From: Mycolicibacterium agri
GTDB lineage: Bacteria; Actinomycetota; Actinomycetes; Mycobacteriales; Mycobacteriaceae
Assembly (NCBI RefSeq): GCF_002553505.1
Contig: NZ_PDCP01000005.1
Location: 80,738-144,737, forward strand
Direction of reading: 5' to 3'
DNA: 64,000 nt
A program made the position numbers and the translations under genes. The notes below the pieces were generated by a model. The model made no database searches and was not told where the DNA came from. It saw nothing but the letters and a program-made list of their open reading frames with translations. Of the stretch, positions 1 through 8,801 are shown one piece after another. How positions within the stretch are numbered: the first letter of the stretch is position 1; the number at the start of each line of letters is the position of its first letter.

Positions 1-2
1 AC

Positions 3-812
3 CCCAAGCAGCGCAACTCCTACGACGCCGCCATGCGCGAGACCATGGCCCGGCACCTGGACCGCGTCGCGGAGGACGACGACATCACGGTGGTGCTGCT
101 GCGCGGGTCCGATGGCGTGTTCAGCACCGGGGCAGACATGAACAACGCCTATGGCTGGTACGGCACCAAGGATGGCAATGGCACCAACGGCGGCGGCAAG
201 AAGAGCAGGCCGAGTCAGCGTCGACGATTGACCGTGGACCGCAAGTCATTTGGCTTCTACCACGACCTGATGGGTTTCCCGAAGGTCACCGTCGCCGAGG
301 TCAGCGGCTACGCGCTCGGCGGCGGTTTCGAGATGGCGTTGATGGCCGACATCTCGGTGATCGCCCGCGACACGAAGATCGGCATGCCTGCCACGCGATT
401 CCTCGGGCCTGCGCTGGGCAGCCTGCACATGTTCTTTCACCGCCTCGGCCCGGTGCTGGCGCGCCGGCTGCTGTTGACCGGCGACGTCATCGAGGCCGGT
501 GCGGTCGAACATTTCGGGGTCTTCACCGATACGTGCGAACCGTCGAAGGTGGCGGCGCGGGCCAGGTATTGGGCGGAGAAGGCCGCCAGGATGCCCGCCG
601 ACGGCGTCGTCATCGCCAAGGAGGCGTTCCGGCTCGTCGAGCAGAGCCAGGCGTATCAGGGCGAGGAAGTCGCGAGCTACCTGTTCCACGCCTTCGGCAC
701 GAATCTGCAGTTCGCGCCCGGCGAGTTCAACTTCGTCAAGACCAGGGCCGAGCACGGCACGAAGGAGGCGTTCCGCCTGCGTGACGAGCATTTCCATGTG
801 CCCGAGCCGTGA
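3..812 (+). CDS. Enoyl-CoA hydratase/isomerase family protein (5' end outside window)
   Basis: Crotonase-fold protein acting on acyl-CoA thioesters, probably the hydration step of a beta-oxidation-like pathway. The reading frame is already open at base 3 (PKQRNSYDAAM), which matches the usual N-terminal 'RP..RN..' stretch, so the true start lies upstream. The oxyanion-hole signatures are FSTGADMN and SGYALGGGFEMAL, followed by LLTGDVIEAGAVEHFG, the usual substrate-pocket region. A Gly/Lys-rich insertion (about residues 52-70 of the visible part) follows the first signature and is unusual. It is followed by a thiolase gene on the same strand. Family assignment is confident; substrate is unknown. 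Confidence 0.85.
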   Translation, partial: PKQRNSYDAAMRETMARHLDRVAEDDDITVVLLRGSDGVFSTGADMNNAYGWYGTKDGNGTNGGGKKSRPSQRRRLTVDRKSFGFYHDLMGFPKVTVAEVSGYALGGGFEMALMADISVIARDTKIGMPATRFLGPALGSLHMFFHRLGPVLARRLLLTGDVIEAGAVEHFGVFTDTCEPSKVAARARYWAEKAARMPADGVVIAKEAFRLVEQSQAYQGEEVASYLFHAFGTNLQFAPGEFNFVKTRAEHGTKEAFRLRDEHFHVPEP

Positions 813-875
813 CGCCGCGCAGCGGCAGCGGCCAGTGACGGCCGCCACCCTTCTGCAGGCGATACATTATCTGCT

Positions 876-891
876 ACTTTTGTAAAGTCGT
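876..891. promoter_or_regulatory. Candidate operator/promoter element upstream of thiolase
   Basis: The stretch ACTTT-TGT-AAAGT (876-888) is a short palindrome 30 bp upstream of the thiolase start. The minus strand of 879-891 reads ACGACTTTACAAA, a 13-mer that recurs exactly at 39986-39998 upstream of another CoA-pathway-type SDR. It matches the 19-bp palindrome of this region poorly, so it is probably a different site. The regulator is unknown. Confidence 0.35.
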
Positions 892-917
892 TAACGCCAA
901 AAGCTGAGGTCAGGAAC

Positions 918-2093
918 ATGGGAACACCCGTCATCGTCGGCGCCGCCAGGACTGCGATCGGCCGCTCCTTCAAAGGCACGCTGGTCAACACGCCGCCGGA
1001 AACCTTGATCACGACCGTGCTTCCCGAGGTCGTGCGCCGCTCGGGTGTCGACCCTGCCGCGTTCGACGACATCATCTTCGCCGAGTCGCACTACGGCGGC
1101 GGCGATCTCGCCCGCTACGCGGCCGCGGCGACCGGCATGGAGGACATCCCCGGTCAGTCGGTGAACCGGCATTGCGCGGGCAGCCTGACCGCGATCGGCA
1201 ATGCGGCCGCGCAGATCGGTTCCGGGATGGAGCGGGCATTGATCGCAGGCGGCGTGCAGTCGCTGTCGATGACCCCGCTGGTGAACTGGCGCATCCCCGG
1301 CCCTGAGCTGAAGTTCGAGGAGCGGTGGATGCCGCCGACCCACCCCGAGACGCCCGATGCGCCGTGCAAGGACATGTCGATCACCGTCGGCTGGAACACC
1401 GCGCAGACGGTCGGCATCACCCGAGAGGAGATGGACGCCTGGGCGGCGCGCTCACATCAGCGGGCCATCGCCGCGATCGATGCGGGCAAGTTCCTCGACG
1501 AGATCATTCCGCTGAAGGTCAACCAGTTCGACGGATCGGTGATCGAATTCAGCGTCGACGAGCATCCGCGCCGCGACACCACCGTCGAGAAGCTGGCCGC
1601 GCTCAAGCCGCTGCATCCCGAGATCGAGGGCTTCTCGATCACCGCGGGCAACAGCAGCGGCACCAACGACGCGGCCGCGGCCGTCGCGCTCGTCGACAGT
1701 GACTACGCCGACGCCGAGAAACTGACCAAGATGGCGACCGTAAAAGCTTGGGCGGCAGCGGGTGTGGCGCCCCGCGACTGCGGGCTGGGCGCGGTGAAGG
1801 TGATCGGCAAGGTGCTCGACCGGGCCGGGCTGAAGCCGTCGGACGTCGCGCTGTGGGAGATCAACGAGGCGTTCGCGTCGGTGCCGATCGCCGCGTGCCG
1901 CGAGTACGGGCTCGACGAGGAGAAGGTCAACTTCTCCGGAAGTGGTTGCAGCCTCGGGCATCCCATCGCGGCCTCGGGCGCGCGGATGGTCACCACGCTG
2001 GTCTACGAACTGCAGCGGCGCGGCGGTGGCATCGGCGTCGCGGCGATGTGCGCGGGCGGCGGCCAGGGCGGCGCCGTCGTCGTCGAAGTCTAG
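918..2093 (+). CDS. Thiolase (acetyl-CoA C-acyltransferase family)
   Basis: Thiolase of 391 residues, the usual family length, catalysing thiolytic cleavage of a 3-ketoacyl-CoA. The nucleophilic Cys is near residue 86 in VNRHCAGSLTA. NEAFASVPIA and the SLGHPIAASGARM block supply the catalytic histidines, and CAGGGQGGA holds the second catalytic Cys near the C terminus. It lies 105 bp after the enoyl-CoA hydratase on the same strand, consistent with consecutive beta-oxidation steps. It ends just before a 49-bp palindromic repeat shared with the convergent TetR gene. Start is the ATG at 918, preceded by the purine-rich stretch TCAGGAAC. Confidence 0.9.
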   Translation: MGTPVIVGAARTAIGRSFKGTLVNTPPETLITTVLPEVVRRSGVDPAAFDDIIFAESHYGGGDLARYAAAATGMEDIPGQSVNRHCAGSLTAIGNAAAQIGSGMERALIAGGVQSLSMTPLVNWRIPGPELKFEERWMPPTHPETPDAPCKDMSITVGWNTAQTVGITREEMDAWAARSHQRAIAAIDAGKFLDEIIPLKVNQFDGSVIEFSVDEHPRRDTTVEKLAALKPLHPEIEGFSITAGNSSGTNDAAAAVALVDSDYADAEKLTKMATVKAWAAAGVAPRDCGLGAVKVIGKVLDRAGLKPSDVALWEINEAFASVPIAACREYGLDEEKVNFSGSGCSLGHPIAASGARMVTTLVYELQRRGGGIGVAAMCAGGGQGGAVVVEV

Positions 2094-2094
2094 C

Positions 2095-2143
2095 GATTTC
2101 GGCGCGCATACGTGCGCTGAGCGCCCGTTAGCGCGCCGAAATC
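2095..2143. repeat. 49-bp palindromic intergenic repeat, copy 1
   Basis: Perfect 13-bp inverted arms (GATTTCGGCGCGC at 2095-2107, complement at 2131-2143) enclose a 23-bp GC-rich centre. It sits between two convergent genes and supplies the last codons and stop of the TetR gene. A second copy of the same length lies at 40798-40846, in inverted orientation. A bidirectional terminator role is inferred. Confidence 0.8.
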
Positions 2144-2844
2144 AATCTTTCGGCGTGGTCGAGGATGCACTCGAGGCCGTATTCGAAATTCTGGTCATCG
2201 GAGGCGCCCATCCGGTGGCCCTCCCGCTTGAGCTTGGCCAGCAGCGGTGTGGTGTCGGGGTCGATGACCATGGTTTCCTCGAAATCGCCCGGCCCGCCGT
2301 GGTTGGCGCGGTTCTTGTCGTAAAGCCGTTGCAGCACCACTGATCCGCGCACATGCACCGACACCGCCGAGTAGGTGTCGAATGCGTCCTCGGGTGAAAG
2401 CCCGGCCTCGACCAGGTTTTCGATCGCCTTCTCGACGGCGACGACACCCAGTTTCGCCGCGCGCGGGCTCAGCGCCGAGCGGATGAGAATGAGGTCGCAC
2501 AGAATCGGATTGCTCAGGAACGTCTTTCGCATGGTGCGCGCGTGGTTGGCCAGTGTTTCGCGCCAGTCGTCGGCCTTCACATAAGGCGTCGCGAACACAT
2601 ACTGCTTCAGCGCGCGGTCGGTCATCGCGTTGAGCAGATCGTCCTTCTTGCGGAAGTACCAGTAGATGCTCGTCACTCCGACACCGAGGTGCTTGCCCAA
2701 CAACGGCATGCTCAAGTTGTCGATGCCGACGTCCTCGGCCAGCTCGAACGCTCCCTTGATGATGTCGTCGGGGTTGATCGACCCGCGCTCGCGTCGCTGA
2801 CGCTTCTCCGCGGTTGCCTGCTTTGCCACTAAGGGCACCTCCAT
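2128..2844 (-). CDS. TetR family transcriptional regulator (candidate regulator of the island)
   Basis: TetR-type repressor of 238 residues. The N-terminal helix-turn-helix reads MPLLGKHLGVGVTSIYWYF followed by RKKDDLL, typical of the family, and the C-terminal ligand domain is not diagnostic. I chose the ATG at 2844 (MEVPLVAKQ) because upstream codons read like untranslated sequence. It is divergent from an SDR gene, and the shared 117-bp spacer holds a 19-bp palindrome (2895-2913). The same palindrome occurs at four other promoters in the island, so this protein is the best candidate for binding it. Ligand is unknown, perhaps an acyl-CoA intermediate. Confidence 0.85.
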   Translation of the reverse strand: MEVPLVAKQATAEKRQRRERGSINPDDIIKGAFELAEDVGIDNLSMPLLGKHLGVGVTSIYWYFRKKDDLLNAMTDRALKQYVFATPYVKADDWRETLANHARTMRKTFLSNPILCDLILIRSALSPRAAKLGVVAVEKAIENLVEAGLSPEDAFDTYSAVSVHVRGSVVLQRLYDKNRANHGGPGDFEETMVIDPDTTPLLAKLKREGHRMGASDDQNFEYGLECILDHAERLISAR

Positions 2845-2894
2845 CGAAGTCCGTGTCGAAGCCGAATGTACCTGGGTACCCGGTTTCGCCGTTC

Positions 2895-2913
2895 TACTGT
2901 AAGTCCTATAGTA
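2895..2913. promoter_or_regulatory. 19-bp operator, TetR/SDR divergent promoter
   Basis: Sequence TACTGTAA-gtc-CTATAGTA matches the shared palindrome TACTGTAA-N3-TTACAGTA at 14 of 16 arm positions. It lies 51 bp from the TetR start and 47 bp from the SDR start, suitable for autoregulation and control of both directions. Confidence 0.7.
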
Positions 2914-2960
2914 AGCTTTTCCAGCCATTTATGGCGCAGCTAACAACTGGCGGGACGGTC

Positions 2961-3758
2961 ATGGATCTCGGACTCACGGACGCGACGGCGGTGGTGGTGG
3001 GCGGTGGCCGAGGGATGGGTCTGGCGGCCGCGCGCTGTCTCGCCGACGACGGCGCGCGCATCGCGGTCGTCGGGCGGACGCAGTCGACACTCGACGAAGC
3101 GGTCGGCGAACTCGGCACCCGAGGCAGTCCGGAGGCGCTCGGCATCGTCGCCGACGTCACGGATGCCCAAGCCGTGCAACGGGTTTTTGACCAGGTGGGC
3201 ACCCGCTGGGACGGCGAACTCAACATCCTGATCAACGTCGCAGGGCCGGCAGCGGTAGGCAGGTTCGAAGACCTCACCGACGAGCAATGGCGACAGGCCG
3301 TCGACCAAGGCGTAATGGGCATGGTGCATTGCGTGCGGTCGGCACTACCCCTGCTGCGCAACGCCGAATGGGCGCGGATCGTCAATTTCTCGGCACATTC
3401 GACGCAGCGCCAAAGCGTCATCCTGCCCGCCTACACCGCCGCCAAGGCCATGGTCACGAGCATCTCCAAGAACCTGTCCCTGGCGCTGGCACCCGACGAG
3501 ATCATGGTGAATGTGGTTTCGCCGGGCAGCATTCTGTCGGAGTCCCTGGCGGGTTGGGCGGAGTCGGTCGGCATCGACGGCAGCGATCCCTACGCCGTGA
3601 TGGCCGGTATCGACAAGCACTTCGGGCATCCCGCGCATCTTCCCCGCGCCGGTCTGCCCGACGAAATCGGCCCCGTCGTCGCATTTCTCGTCTCGCCGCG
3701 CAACTCGTACATGACCGGCGCCAACATCAACATCGACGGTGGAAGCGACTTCACCTAG
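2961..3758 (+). CDS. SDR family oxidoreductase
   Basis: Classical short-chain dehydrogenase of 265 residues using NAD(P)H. The cofactor loop is GGGRGMG near residues 13-19, the catalytic Ser is in NFSAHST, and the catalytic pair is in YTAAK. The C-terminal GANINIDGGSDFT is typical. It is probably a hydroxyacyl-CoA or alcohol dehydrogenase in the island's pathway. Start ATG at 2961 is chosen from the conserved MDLGLTDATAVVVGGG opening; upstream codons cross the operator. It is divergently transcribed from TetR and followed 63 bp later by the aldolase gene. Confidence 0.88.
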   Translation: MDLGLTDATAVVVGGGRGMGLAAARCLADDGARIAVVGRTQSTLDEAVGELGTRGSPEALGIVADVTDAQAVQRVFDQVGTRWDGELNILINVAGPAAVGRFEDLTDEQWRQAVDQGVMGMVHCVRSALPLLRNAEWARIVNFSAHSTQRQSVILPAYTAAKAMVTSISKNLSLALAPDEIMVNVVSPGSILSESLAGWAESVGIDGSDPYAVMAGIDKHFGHPAHLPRAGLPDEIGPVVAFLVSPRNSYMTGANINIDGGSDFT

Positions 3759-3821
3759 CCGCCCGACGAGCAAGCAGAGTTGCGTCAAGCAGCGCGGCAG
3801 TCGGAGACAGAAGGAGGCGGC

Positions 3822-4829
3822 ATGGCAACAGCACGTGACGCACGCGAATGGGCACGAAGTTCGCTCCGCGGCATCGGAAACAGCCTCTACACCCCGTTCA
3901 CCGGCCACGACGGCGACGACATCGACTGGGACGCATACCGCACGCTCGTGCGCTACTGCGTCGGCGAGTTGAAACATCCGATGCTGTGGTGCACCAGCGG
4001 TATCGCCGAGTTCTGGTCCCTGACACTCGACGAGCGAAAGCGCTTGCTGGAAGTGGCAATCGAGGAAGGCCGCAAAGCCGACCCCGATGTCGTCGTACAG
4101 GCGTGCACGGCGGCCATGTCCGCCAAGGACTGCCTCGAGCTGACGCTGCACGCTCAGGAAGTCGGCGCCGACATCGTCTACATCCAGACACCGATGATGG
4201 AGGTGCACGGCGGCGAAGGCGTGATGAACTTCTTCCGCTACGTCGCCGATCGCACCGAGATCGCGCTGGGCATATTCAACTCTCCGTCGTCGGGCTACGT
4301 AATGACCCCGGCCGAGGAAGCTCGCATCTACGAGGAGATTCCAGCGGTCTGCGCGACGAAGGAGGGCGCGTTTCGCCCGGCCAGCAGTCGGCTGCTGCAC
4401 GAACTGGCACCCGATCTGGTGATCTGGGAATGCGACCCGACCGTGTACCGCGCCGGCTGGCTGCGTGCGGGCATCGTCGGGCCCGCACAACTCGGCACGG
4501 CAGGGTATCTGTACGAAACCCCGCAGCAGCCAATACTTTCCGAGTACTGGCAGCTGGTTTGGGCGGACAAGCTGGTCGAGGCGATGGATTTCGCCGAAAA
4601 GTCCGGCCTAGACCAGTTCGCCGTCGATGTGCGGTCGTGGTTCACGTGCTACCCGGGTCGGCCCGACTACTTCACGCACTGGGGCGGGGCGTTCAAATAC
4701 GCGGCGTCGGTGCTTGGCCTGCCGATCGGCGACTATCCGCACTCGCGCCCGCCGCAAGCGCGGTTCCCCGACGAAGGCAAAGCGCAGATCGACGCAGCGT
4801 ATCGACGTCTCGGCCTGGTTCGCGGATGA
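3822..4829 (+). CDS. Dihydrodipicolinate synthase-fold (class I) aldolase
   Basis: A 335-residue member of the DHDPS/N-acetylneuraminate lyase TIM-barrel family, which forms a Schiff base with a 2-oxo acid. The Schiff-base lysine is in VCATKEGAF; CTSGIAEFWSLTLDER corresponds to the GTTGE substrate loop; IFNSPSSGY occupies the YNxP position. It is longer than DHDPS itself (about 295) and closer in length to hydratase-aldolases of the NahE type, which cleave aromatic hydroxy-keto acids. Lysine biosynthesis is unlikely given its CoA-catabolic neighbours. Start ATG 3822 has the strong ribosome-binding site AGGAGG at 3812-3817. Confidence 0.8.
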   Translation: MATARDAREWARSSLRGIGNSLYTPFTGHDGDDIDWDAYRTLVRYCVGELKHPMLWCTSGIAEFWSLTLDERKRLLEVAIEEGRKADPDVVVQACTAAMSAKDCLELTLHAQEVGADIVYIQTPMMEVHGGEGVMNFFRYVADRTEIALGIFNSPSSGYVMTPAEEARIYEEIPAVCATKEGAFRPASSRLLHELAPDLVIWECDPTVYRAGWLRAGIVGPAQLGTAGYLYETPQQPILSEYWQLVWADKLVEAMDFAEKSGLDQFAVDVRSWFTCYPGRPDYFTHWGGAFKYAASVLGLPIGDYPHSRPPQARFPDEGKAQIDAAYRRLGLVRG

Positions 4830-4853
4830 GCGCTGAACAGGTGTAGAAGCCAC

Positions 4854-4872
4854 TACCGATAGGTGTACAGTA
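4854..4872. promoter_or_regulatory. 19-bp operator upstream of amidohydrolase operon
   Basis: TACCGATA-ggt-GTACAGTA matches the shared palindrome at 12 of 16 arm positions, the weakest of the five. It lies 45 bp upstream of the GTG that opens the seven-gene operon at 4918. Confidence 0.55.
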
Positions 4873-4917
4873 AGTACAATCACTGAGCCGGGAACCGCAG
4901 CTGAGGAGGTCCGAGGG

Positions 4918-5115
4918 GTGAGTGCCGACGACCCGGTCCTCTACAAGCTGCGCGACAGCGGGGTGGACTCCATGCGCGACGTGTTCGAAGCCAGCGACCA
5001 TGCCGAAAAGCTCAAAGGCGAATCGATGCAACGCCCCGACTTCATCGAGGGCATCACCGCATTCTTCGAAAAGCGCACACCGAACTTCCCGCCGTTGAAG
5101 GAGGCGACGCTGTGA
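4918..5115 (+). CDS. Orphan crotonase C-terminal-tail-like small protein
   Basis: A 65-residue protein starting with GTG behind a strong AGGAGG (4904-4909). Its second half, HAEKLKGESMQRPDFIEGI then TAFFEKRTPNFPPL, closely resembles the last residues of enoyl-CoA hydratases, where this helix completes the CoA pocket. No catalytic crotonase core lies in front of it. It overlaps the following amidohydrolase by 4 nt (GTGA) and heads an operon with its own operator, so it looks translated rather than a random remnant. It may be an accessory subunit or a relic retained for translational coupling. Function is unknown. Confidence 0.65.
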   Translation: MSADDPVLYKLRDSGVDSMRDVFEASDHAEKLKGESMQRPDFIEGITAFFEKRTPNFPPLKEATL

Positions 5116-6353
5116 CCGACACGCGAGAAGGCGGATGGACTCCGCATACGCTCGACTACAGGGCGATCGACGTCGACAACCACTACTACGAGCCGCTGGA
5201 CGCGTTCACCCGCCATCTCCCTATGGAATTCAGACGCCGCGGCGTGCAGATGCTCACCGATGGCAAGCGCACGTACGCGGTGATCGGCGGCGTCGTCAAC
5301 CACTTCATCCCGAATCCGACGTTCGACCCGATCATCGAGCCGGGCTGTTTGGATCTGTTGTTCCGCGGTGAGATTCCCGAAGGCGTCGACCCGGCGTCGC
5401 TGATGAAGGTCGACCGGTTGGGCGACCATCCGGAGTACCAGAACCGCGATGCCCGGCTCGAGGTGCTCGACCGCCAGAACCTCGAAACCGTATTCATGCT
5501 GCCGACTTTCGCCTGCGGAGTGGAGGAGGCGCTCAAGCACGACATCGAGGCCACGATGGCCTCGCTGCACGCCTTCAACCTTTGGCTGGACGAGGATTGG
5601 GGATTCGACCGCCCCGACCACCGGTTCCTGTCGGCGCCCATCATCTCGCTGGCCGATCCCGTGAAGGCCGTCGAGGAGGTCGAGTTCGTCTTGAGCCGGG
5701 GCGCCAAGATCGTCTGCGTGCGACCCGCGCCGGTGCCGGGGCTGGTCAAGCCGCGCTCGTTGGGCGATCCGGTGCACGACCCGGTGTGGGCGCGACTGGC
5801 CGAAGCCGGCGTTCCGGTCATCTTCCACCTCTCCGACAGCGGCTATCTCGCGATCGCCGCGCTGTGGGGCGGAAAGGCGACATTCGAAGGCTTCGGCAAG
5901 AAAGACCCGCTCGATCAGGTGCTGCTCGACGACCGCGCGATTCACGACACGATGGCGTCGATGATCGTGCACCAGGTATTCACCCGCCACCCCAAGCTGA
6001 AGGTGGCCAGCATCGAGAACGGGTCGTACTTCGTCTACCGGCTGATCAAGCGGTTGAAGAAGGCCGCCAACACCGCGCCCTATCACTTCAAGGAGGATCC
6101 GGTCGAGCAGTTGCGCAACAACGTCTGGATCGCGCCGTACTACGAGGACGACGTCAAGCTGCTGGCCGAAACGATCGGGGTGGACAGGGTCCTGTTCGGT
6201 TCGGACTGGCCACACGGCGAAGGCCTTGCCGATCCGATGTCGTTCACCGCCGACATCCCCCAGTTCCCGGAGTTCAGCGCGGAGGACACCCGAAAGGTGA
6301 TGCGTGACAACGCCCTTGACCTGCTCGGCGTCGGCGTCCTGACCAACGCCTGA
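5112..6353 (+). CDS. Amidohydrolase 2 family protein (ACMSD-like)
   Basis: A 413-residue metal-dependent TIM-barrel protein of the amidohydrolase_2 family (PF04909 type), whose members decarboxylate or hydrolyse ring-derived acids. IDVDNHYYEP occupies the N-terminal metal-binding position, VIFHLSDSGY gives the mid-barrel His, and FGSDWPHGEGL gives the terminal Asp. Start is the GTG at 5112, overlapping the preceding small gene by 4 nt; the next gene starts 3 bp after the stop. A second, smaller member of the family sits two genes downstream, so the pathway may include two C-C or C-N bond cleavages. Substrate not known. Confidence 0.82.
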   Translation: MTDTREGGWTPHTLDYRAIDVDNHYYEPLDAFTRHLPMEFRRRGVQMLTDGKRTYAVIGGVVNHFIPNPTFDPIIEPGCLDLLFRGEIPEGVDPASLMKVDRLGDHPEYQNRDARLEVLDRQNLETVFMLPTFACGVEEALKHDIEATMASLHAFNLWLDEDWGFDRPDHRFLSAPIISLADPVKAVEEVEFVLSRGAKIVCVRPAPVPGLVKPRSLGDPVHDPVWARLAEAGVPVIFHLSDSGYLAIAALWGGKATFEGFGKKDPLDQVLLDDRAIHDTMASMIVHQVFTRHPKLKVASIENGSYFVYRLIKRLKKAANTAPYHFKEDPVEQLRNNVWIAPYYEDDVKLLAETIGVDRVLFGSDWPHGEGLADPMSFTADIPQFPEFSAEDTRKVMRDNALDLLGVGVLTNA

Positions 6354-6355
6354 CC

Positions 6356-7975
6356 ATGCCGGAGTGGACCATCGGCGATGTCGTCGACGCCATTGCCGAC
6401 GTCATAGGAGATCGCACGATGACGGTGTGCGGTCAGCGCAGAACCACTTACGGGGAGATGGCTGCGCGCACGCGCAGGCTGGCGAACTTCCTGGCCGACA
6501 CGGGTTTCGGCGCACACCGGGAGCGAGCGGAGTTGAAGAACTGGGAGTGCGGCCAAGACCGCGTCGCGCTGGTCATGTACAACGACCGCTACCCGGAACT
6601 CGTCATCGGCGCGTTGAAGGCACGCACCGTCCCGGTGAACATCAACCACCACTACACTCCCCGCGAAGTCGCCGAACTACTGGACTACGTCAAGCCGCGT
6701 GTGGTGGCCCACCACCGCTCGTTGGGGGCGCGCTTCGCCGACGTTCTCGTCGACGCTGCTGATCTGCTGATCTGCGTCGACGACGGCAGCGATGCGCCAG
6801 GCCTGGCGGGCGCGGTAGACCTGGATGACGCGATGGCACAGGGTGATCCGAACCGCGTGATCGCGGCATCGCCCGACGACCTGATCATGTACTGCACGGG
6901 CGGCACCACCGGACGGCCCAAGGGAGTGATGTGGCGGCAAGCCGATTCGTACGTGTCGTCGATGGGCGGCGCCGACCACGAGTCGGCCGCCGAAATCCAC
7001 GACAAGGTGCGGTGCAACGAGGGGCCGCCGTGGTTCGCGGTATCTCCGCTGATGCACGCCGCGGGCCTGTGGACGGTGTTCTCCGGTGCGCTGGCAGGCC
7101 TGCCCGTGGTGCTCTACGACGATAAGACCCGCTTCGACCCGCCCGCAGTGCTGTCGACCGCCGAGCGGGAAAGGGTCGGGCTGATGACGATGGTCGGGGA
7201 CGCATACGCCGGACCGCTGATCGAGGAACTCAAGTGCAACAGCTACGACCTGTCGTCGCTGTATGCGATCGGAACGGGTGGTGCGGTGACCAATGTCAAA
7301 CATCAAGCCGCACTGCTGGAATTGTTGCCGCAGCTGACCATCATCAACGGCTACGGCTCGTCGGAAACCGGAAACATGGCGTTCGGCCACAACCAGCGGG
7401 GATCCCGCCGCGACACCTTCGACCTGCGCACCGGCGGCACAGTGGTCTCCGAAGACCTGAGCCGGTTCGTCACTGCGGGTGAGAACGTTGTCGGCTGGGT
7501 GGTGCGCATCGGACGAATTCCGTTGGGCTACTTCGACGACGCCGAAGCCACCGCCAAGACCTTCCCCATCGTCGACGGTCAGCGAGTCGTCGTGTCGGGT
7601 GACCGTGCATCGCTCGAGGCCGACGGCACCCTGCGCCTTTACGGCCGTGACTCCCTCGTGGTGAACACCGGCGGTGAGAAGGTGTTCGTCGAGGAGGTCG
7701 AGGCGGTGCTGCGGACCTGTCCGGGTGTCGCCGACGCTCTGGTCGTGGGCCGGGACAGCGACCGGTGGGGGCAGGAAGTCGTCGCGCTCGTCGAAAGCTA
7801 TCCGGGCGCGCGCGTCGACACCGAGGTGTTGCACGCGGTCTGCATCGAGCACCTCGCGCGGTTCAAGGCGCCGAAGGAATACATTCTCGTCGAGAAGGTT
7901 CGTCGGCTGGGCAACGGCAAGGCGGACTACCGCTGGGCGAAAGCCGCTGCGGCCAGGGAGGTGTCGTTGTCATGA
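6356..7975 (+). CDS. Acyl-CoA synthetase (AMP-forming), FadD17/FadD19-like
   Basis: A 539-residue ATP-dependent acid:CoA ligase. The P-loop-like motif is MYCTGGTTGRPKGVMWRQ, the adenylate motif NGYGSSETG, and the C-terminal hinge VSGDRASLEADGTLRLYGRD; the final KADYRWAK holds the catalytic lysine. The PKGVMWRQ wording is shared with mycobacterial synthetases for steroid side-chain acids (recalled, not searched). It is paralogous to the synthetase at 20530-22200. Start ATG 6356 follows the amidohydrolase stop by 2 bp, and its stop overlaps the next start (ATGA). It activates the pathway's acid for the downstream dehydrogenases. Confidence 0.88.
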   Translation: MPEWTIGDVVDAIADVIGDRTMTVCGQRRTTYGEMAARTRRLANFLADTGFGAHRERAELKNWECGQDRVALVMYNDRYPELVIGALKARTVPVNINHHYTPREVAELLDYVKPRVVAHHRSLGARFADVLVDAADLLICVDDGSDAPGLAGAVDLDDAMAQGDPNRVIAASPDDLIMYCTGGTTGRPKGVMWRQADSYVSSMGGADHESAAEIHDKVRCNEGPPWFAVSPLMHAAGLWTVFSGALAGLPVVLYDDKTRFDPPAVLSTAERERVGLMTMVGDAYAGPLIEELKCNSYDLSSLYAIGTGGAVTNVKHQAALLELLPQLTIINGYGSSETGNMAFGHNQRGSRRDTFDLRTGGTVVSEDLSRFVTAGENVVGWVVRIGRIPLGYFDDAEATAKTFPIVDGQRVVVSGDRASLEADGTLRLYGRDSLVVNTGGEKVFVEEVEAVLRTCPGVADALVVGRDSDRWGQEVVALVESYPGARVDTEVLHAVCIEHLARFKAPKEYILVEKVRRLGNGKADYRWAKAAAAREVSLS

Positions 7976-8799
7976 CTCGGGTTATCGATTGCCTTGTCAA
8001 CGTGCACTTCGGCGAGACCGAACAGCAGCCGACATGGATGCTCAAGGTGCGCGACGACTATTTCAAGGGTCCCGAGTCGCTGTTCGCGCCCGTCGATCTG
8101 TCCGAGCTGCTCGACGAGATGGACGAGCAGGGCGTGCAGAAGGCGATCCTGATGGACAACCTCGCCAAGCCGTCCGTCACCGCGCGCAAGTTCGCCGAAT
8201 CCCGGCCGGACCGGTTCAAGCTGGCGATGGGCGGGGTGAACCTGCTGAAGCCGATGCCGTCGCTGCGTGAACTGAGCGCCGCCGTCGCCGACCTGCCGGT
8301 GGCGTATGCCGTTGTCGGCCCGAGCTTCTGGGGCGATGGCCAGTACCCGCCGAGCGACGCCGTCTATTACCCGCTCTACACGAAATGCGCCGAAATCGGG
8401 CTGCCGCTGTGCGTCAACACCGGCCTGCCCGGCCCGCCGATACCGGGGGAGGTGCAGAACCCGATCCATCTCGACCGGGTCTGCGTGCGCTTCCCGGAGT
8501 TGAAGCTGTGCATGATCCACGGCGCCGACCCGTGGTGGGACATCGCGATCCGCTTGATGATCAAGTATGAGAACCTGCGCTTGATGACGTCGGCGTGGTC
8601 TCCCAAGCGGTTACCCGAAAGCCTGCTGCACTACATGCGCACGCGAGGCAAGGACAAGGTGATCTACGCGTCCGACTGGCCGGTGCTGCGGATGCGCCGC
8701 GTCGTCCCCGAGGCGCTTGCGCTGGACCTGCCGCCCGAGGTGCGAGGCAACTACCTCTACAACAACGCTGAGCAATTCTTCTTCTCAGGACAGGAATAG
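7972..8799 (+). CDS. Amidohydrolase family protein (second, short)
   Basis: A 275-residue amidohydrolase_2-type barrel, shorter than its 413-residue neighbour. Visible signatures are MIHGADPWWD and IYASDWPVLRM, giving metal-site His and Asp residues. The N-terminal HxH is not clear (VIDCLVNVHF carries one His), and the mid-barrel His expected near VNTGLPG is absent, so metal use may differ. Start ATG 7972 overlaps the synthetase stop by 4 nt. It may decarboxylate or hydrolyse an intermediate. Confidence 0.78.
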   Translation: MTRVIDCLVNVHFGETEQQPTWMLKVRDDYFKGPESLFAPVDLSELLDEMDEQGVQKAILMDNLAKPSVTARKFAESRPDRFKLAMGGVNLLKPMPSLRELSAAVADLPVAYAVVGPSFWGDGQYPPSDAVYYPLYTKCAEIGLPLCVNTGLPGPPIPGEVQNPIHLDRVCVRFPELKLCMIHGADPWWDIAIRLMIKYENLRLMTSAWSPKRLPESLLHYMRTRGKDKVIYASDWPVLRMRRVVPEALALDLPPEVRGNYLYNNAEQFFFSGQE

Positions 8800-8801
8800 C
8801 G

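Noticed and set aside
861..880. Sixth copy of the 19-bp palindrome before the thiolase
   Set aside because: Best alignment reaches only about 9 of 16 arm positions, close to chance.
4941..6215. 424-residue minus-strand frame antisense to amidohydrolase
   Set aside because: Mirror of a conserved gene; Arg/Val/Asp-rich shadow with no domain or RBS.
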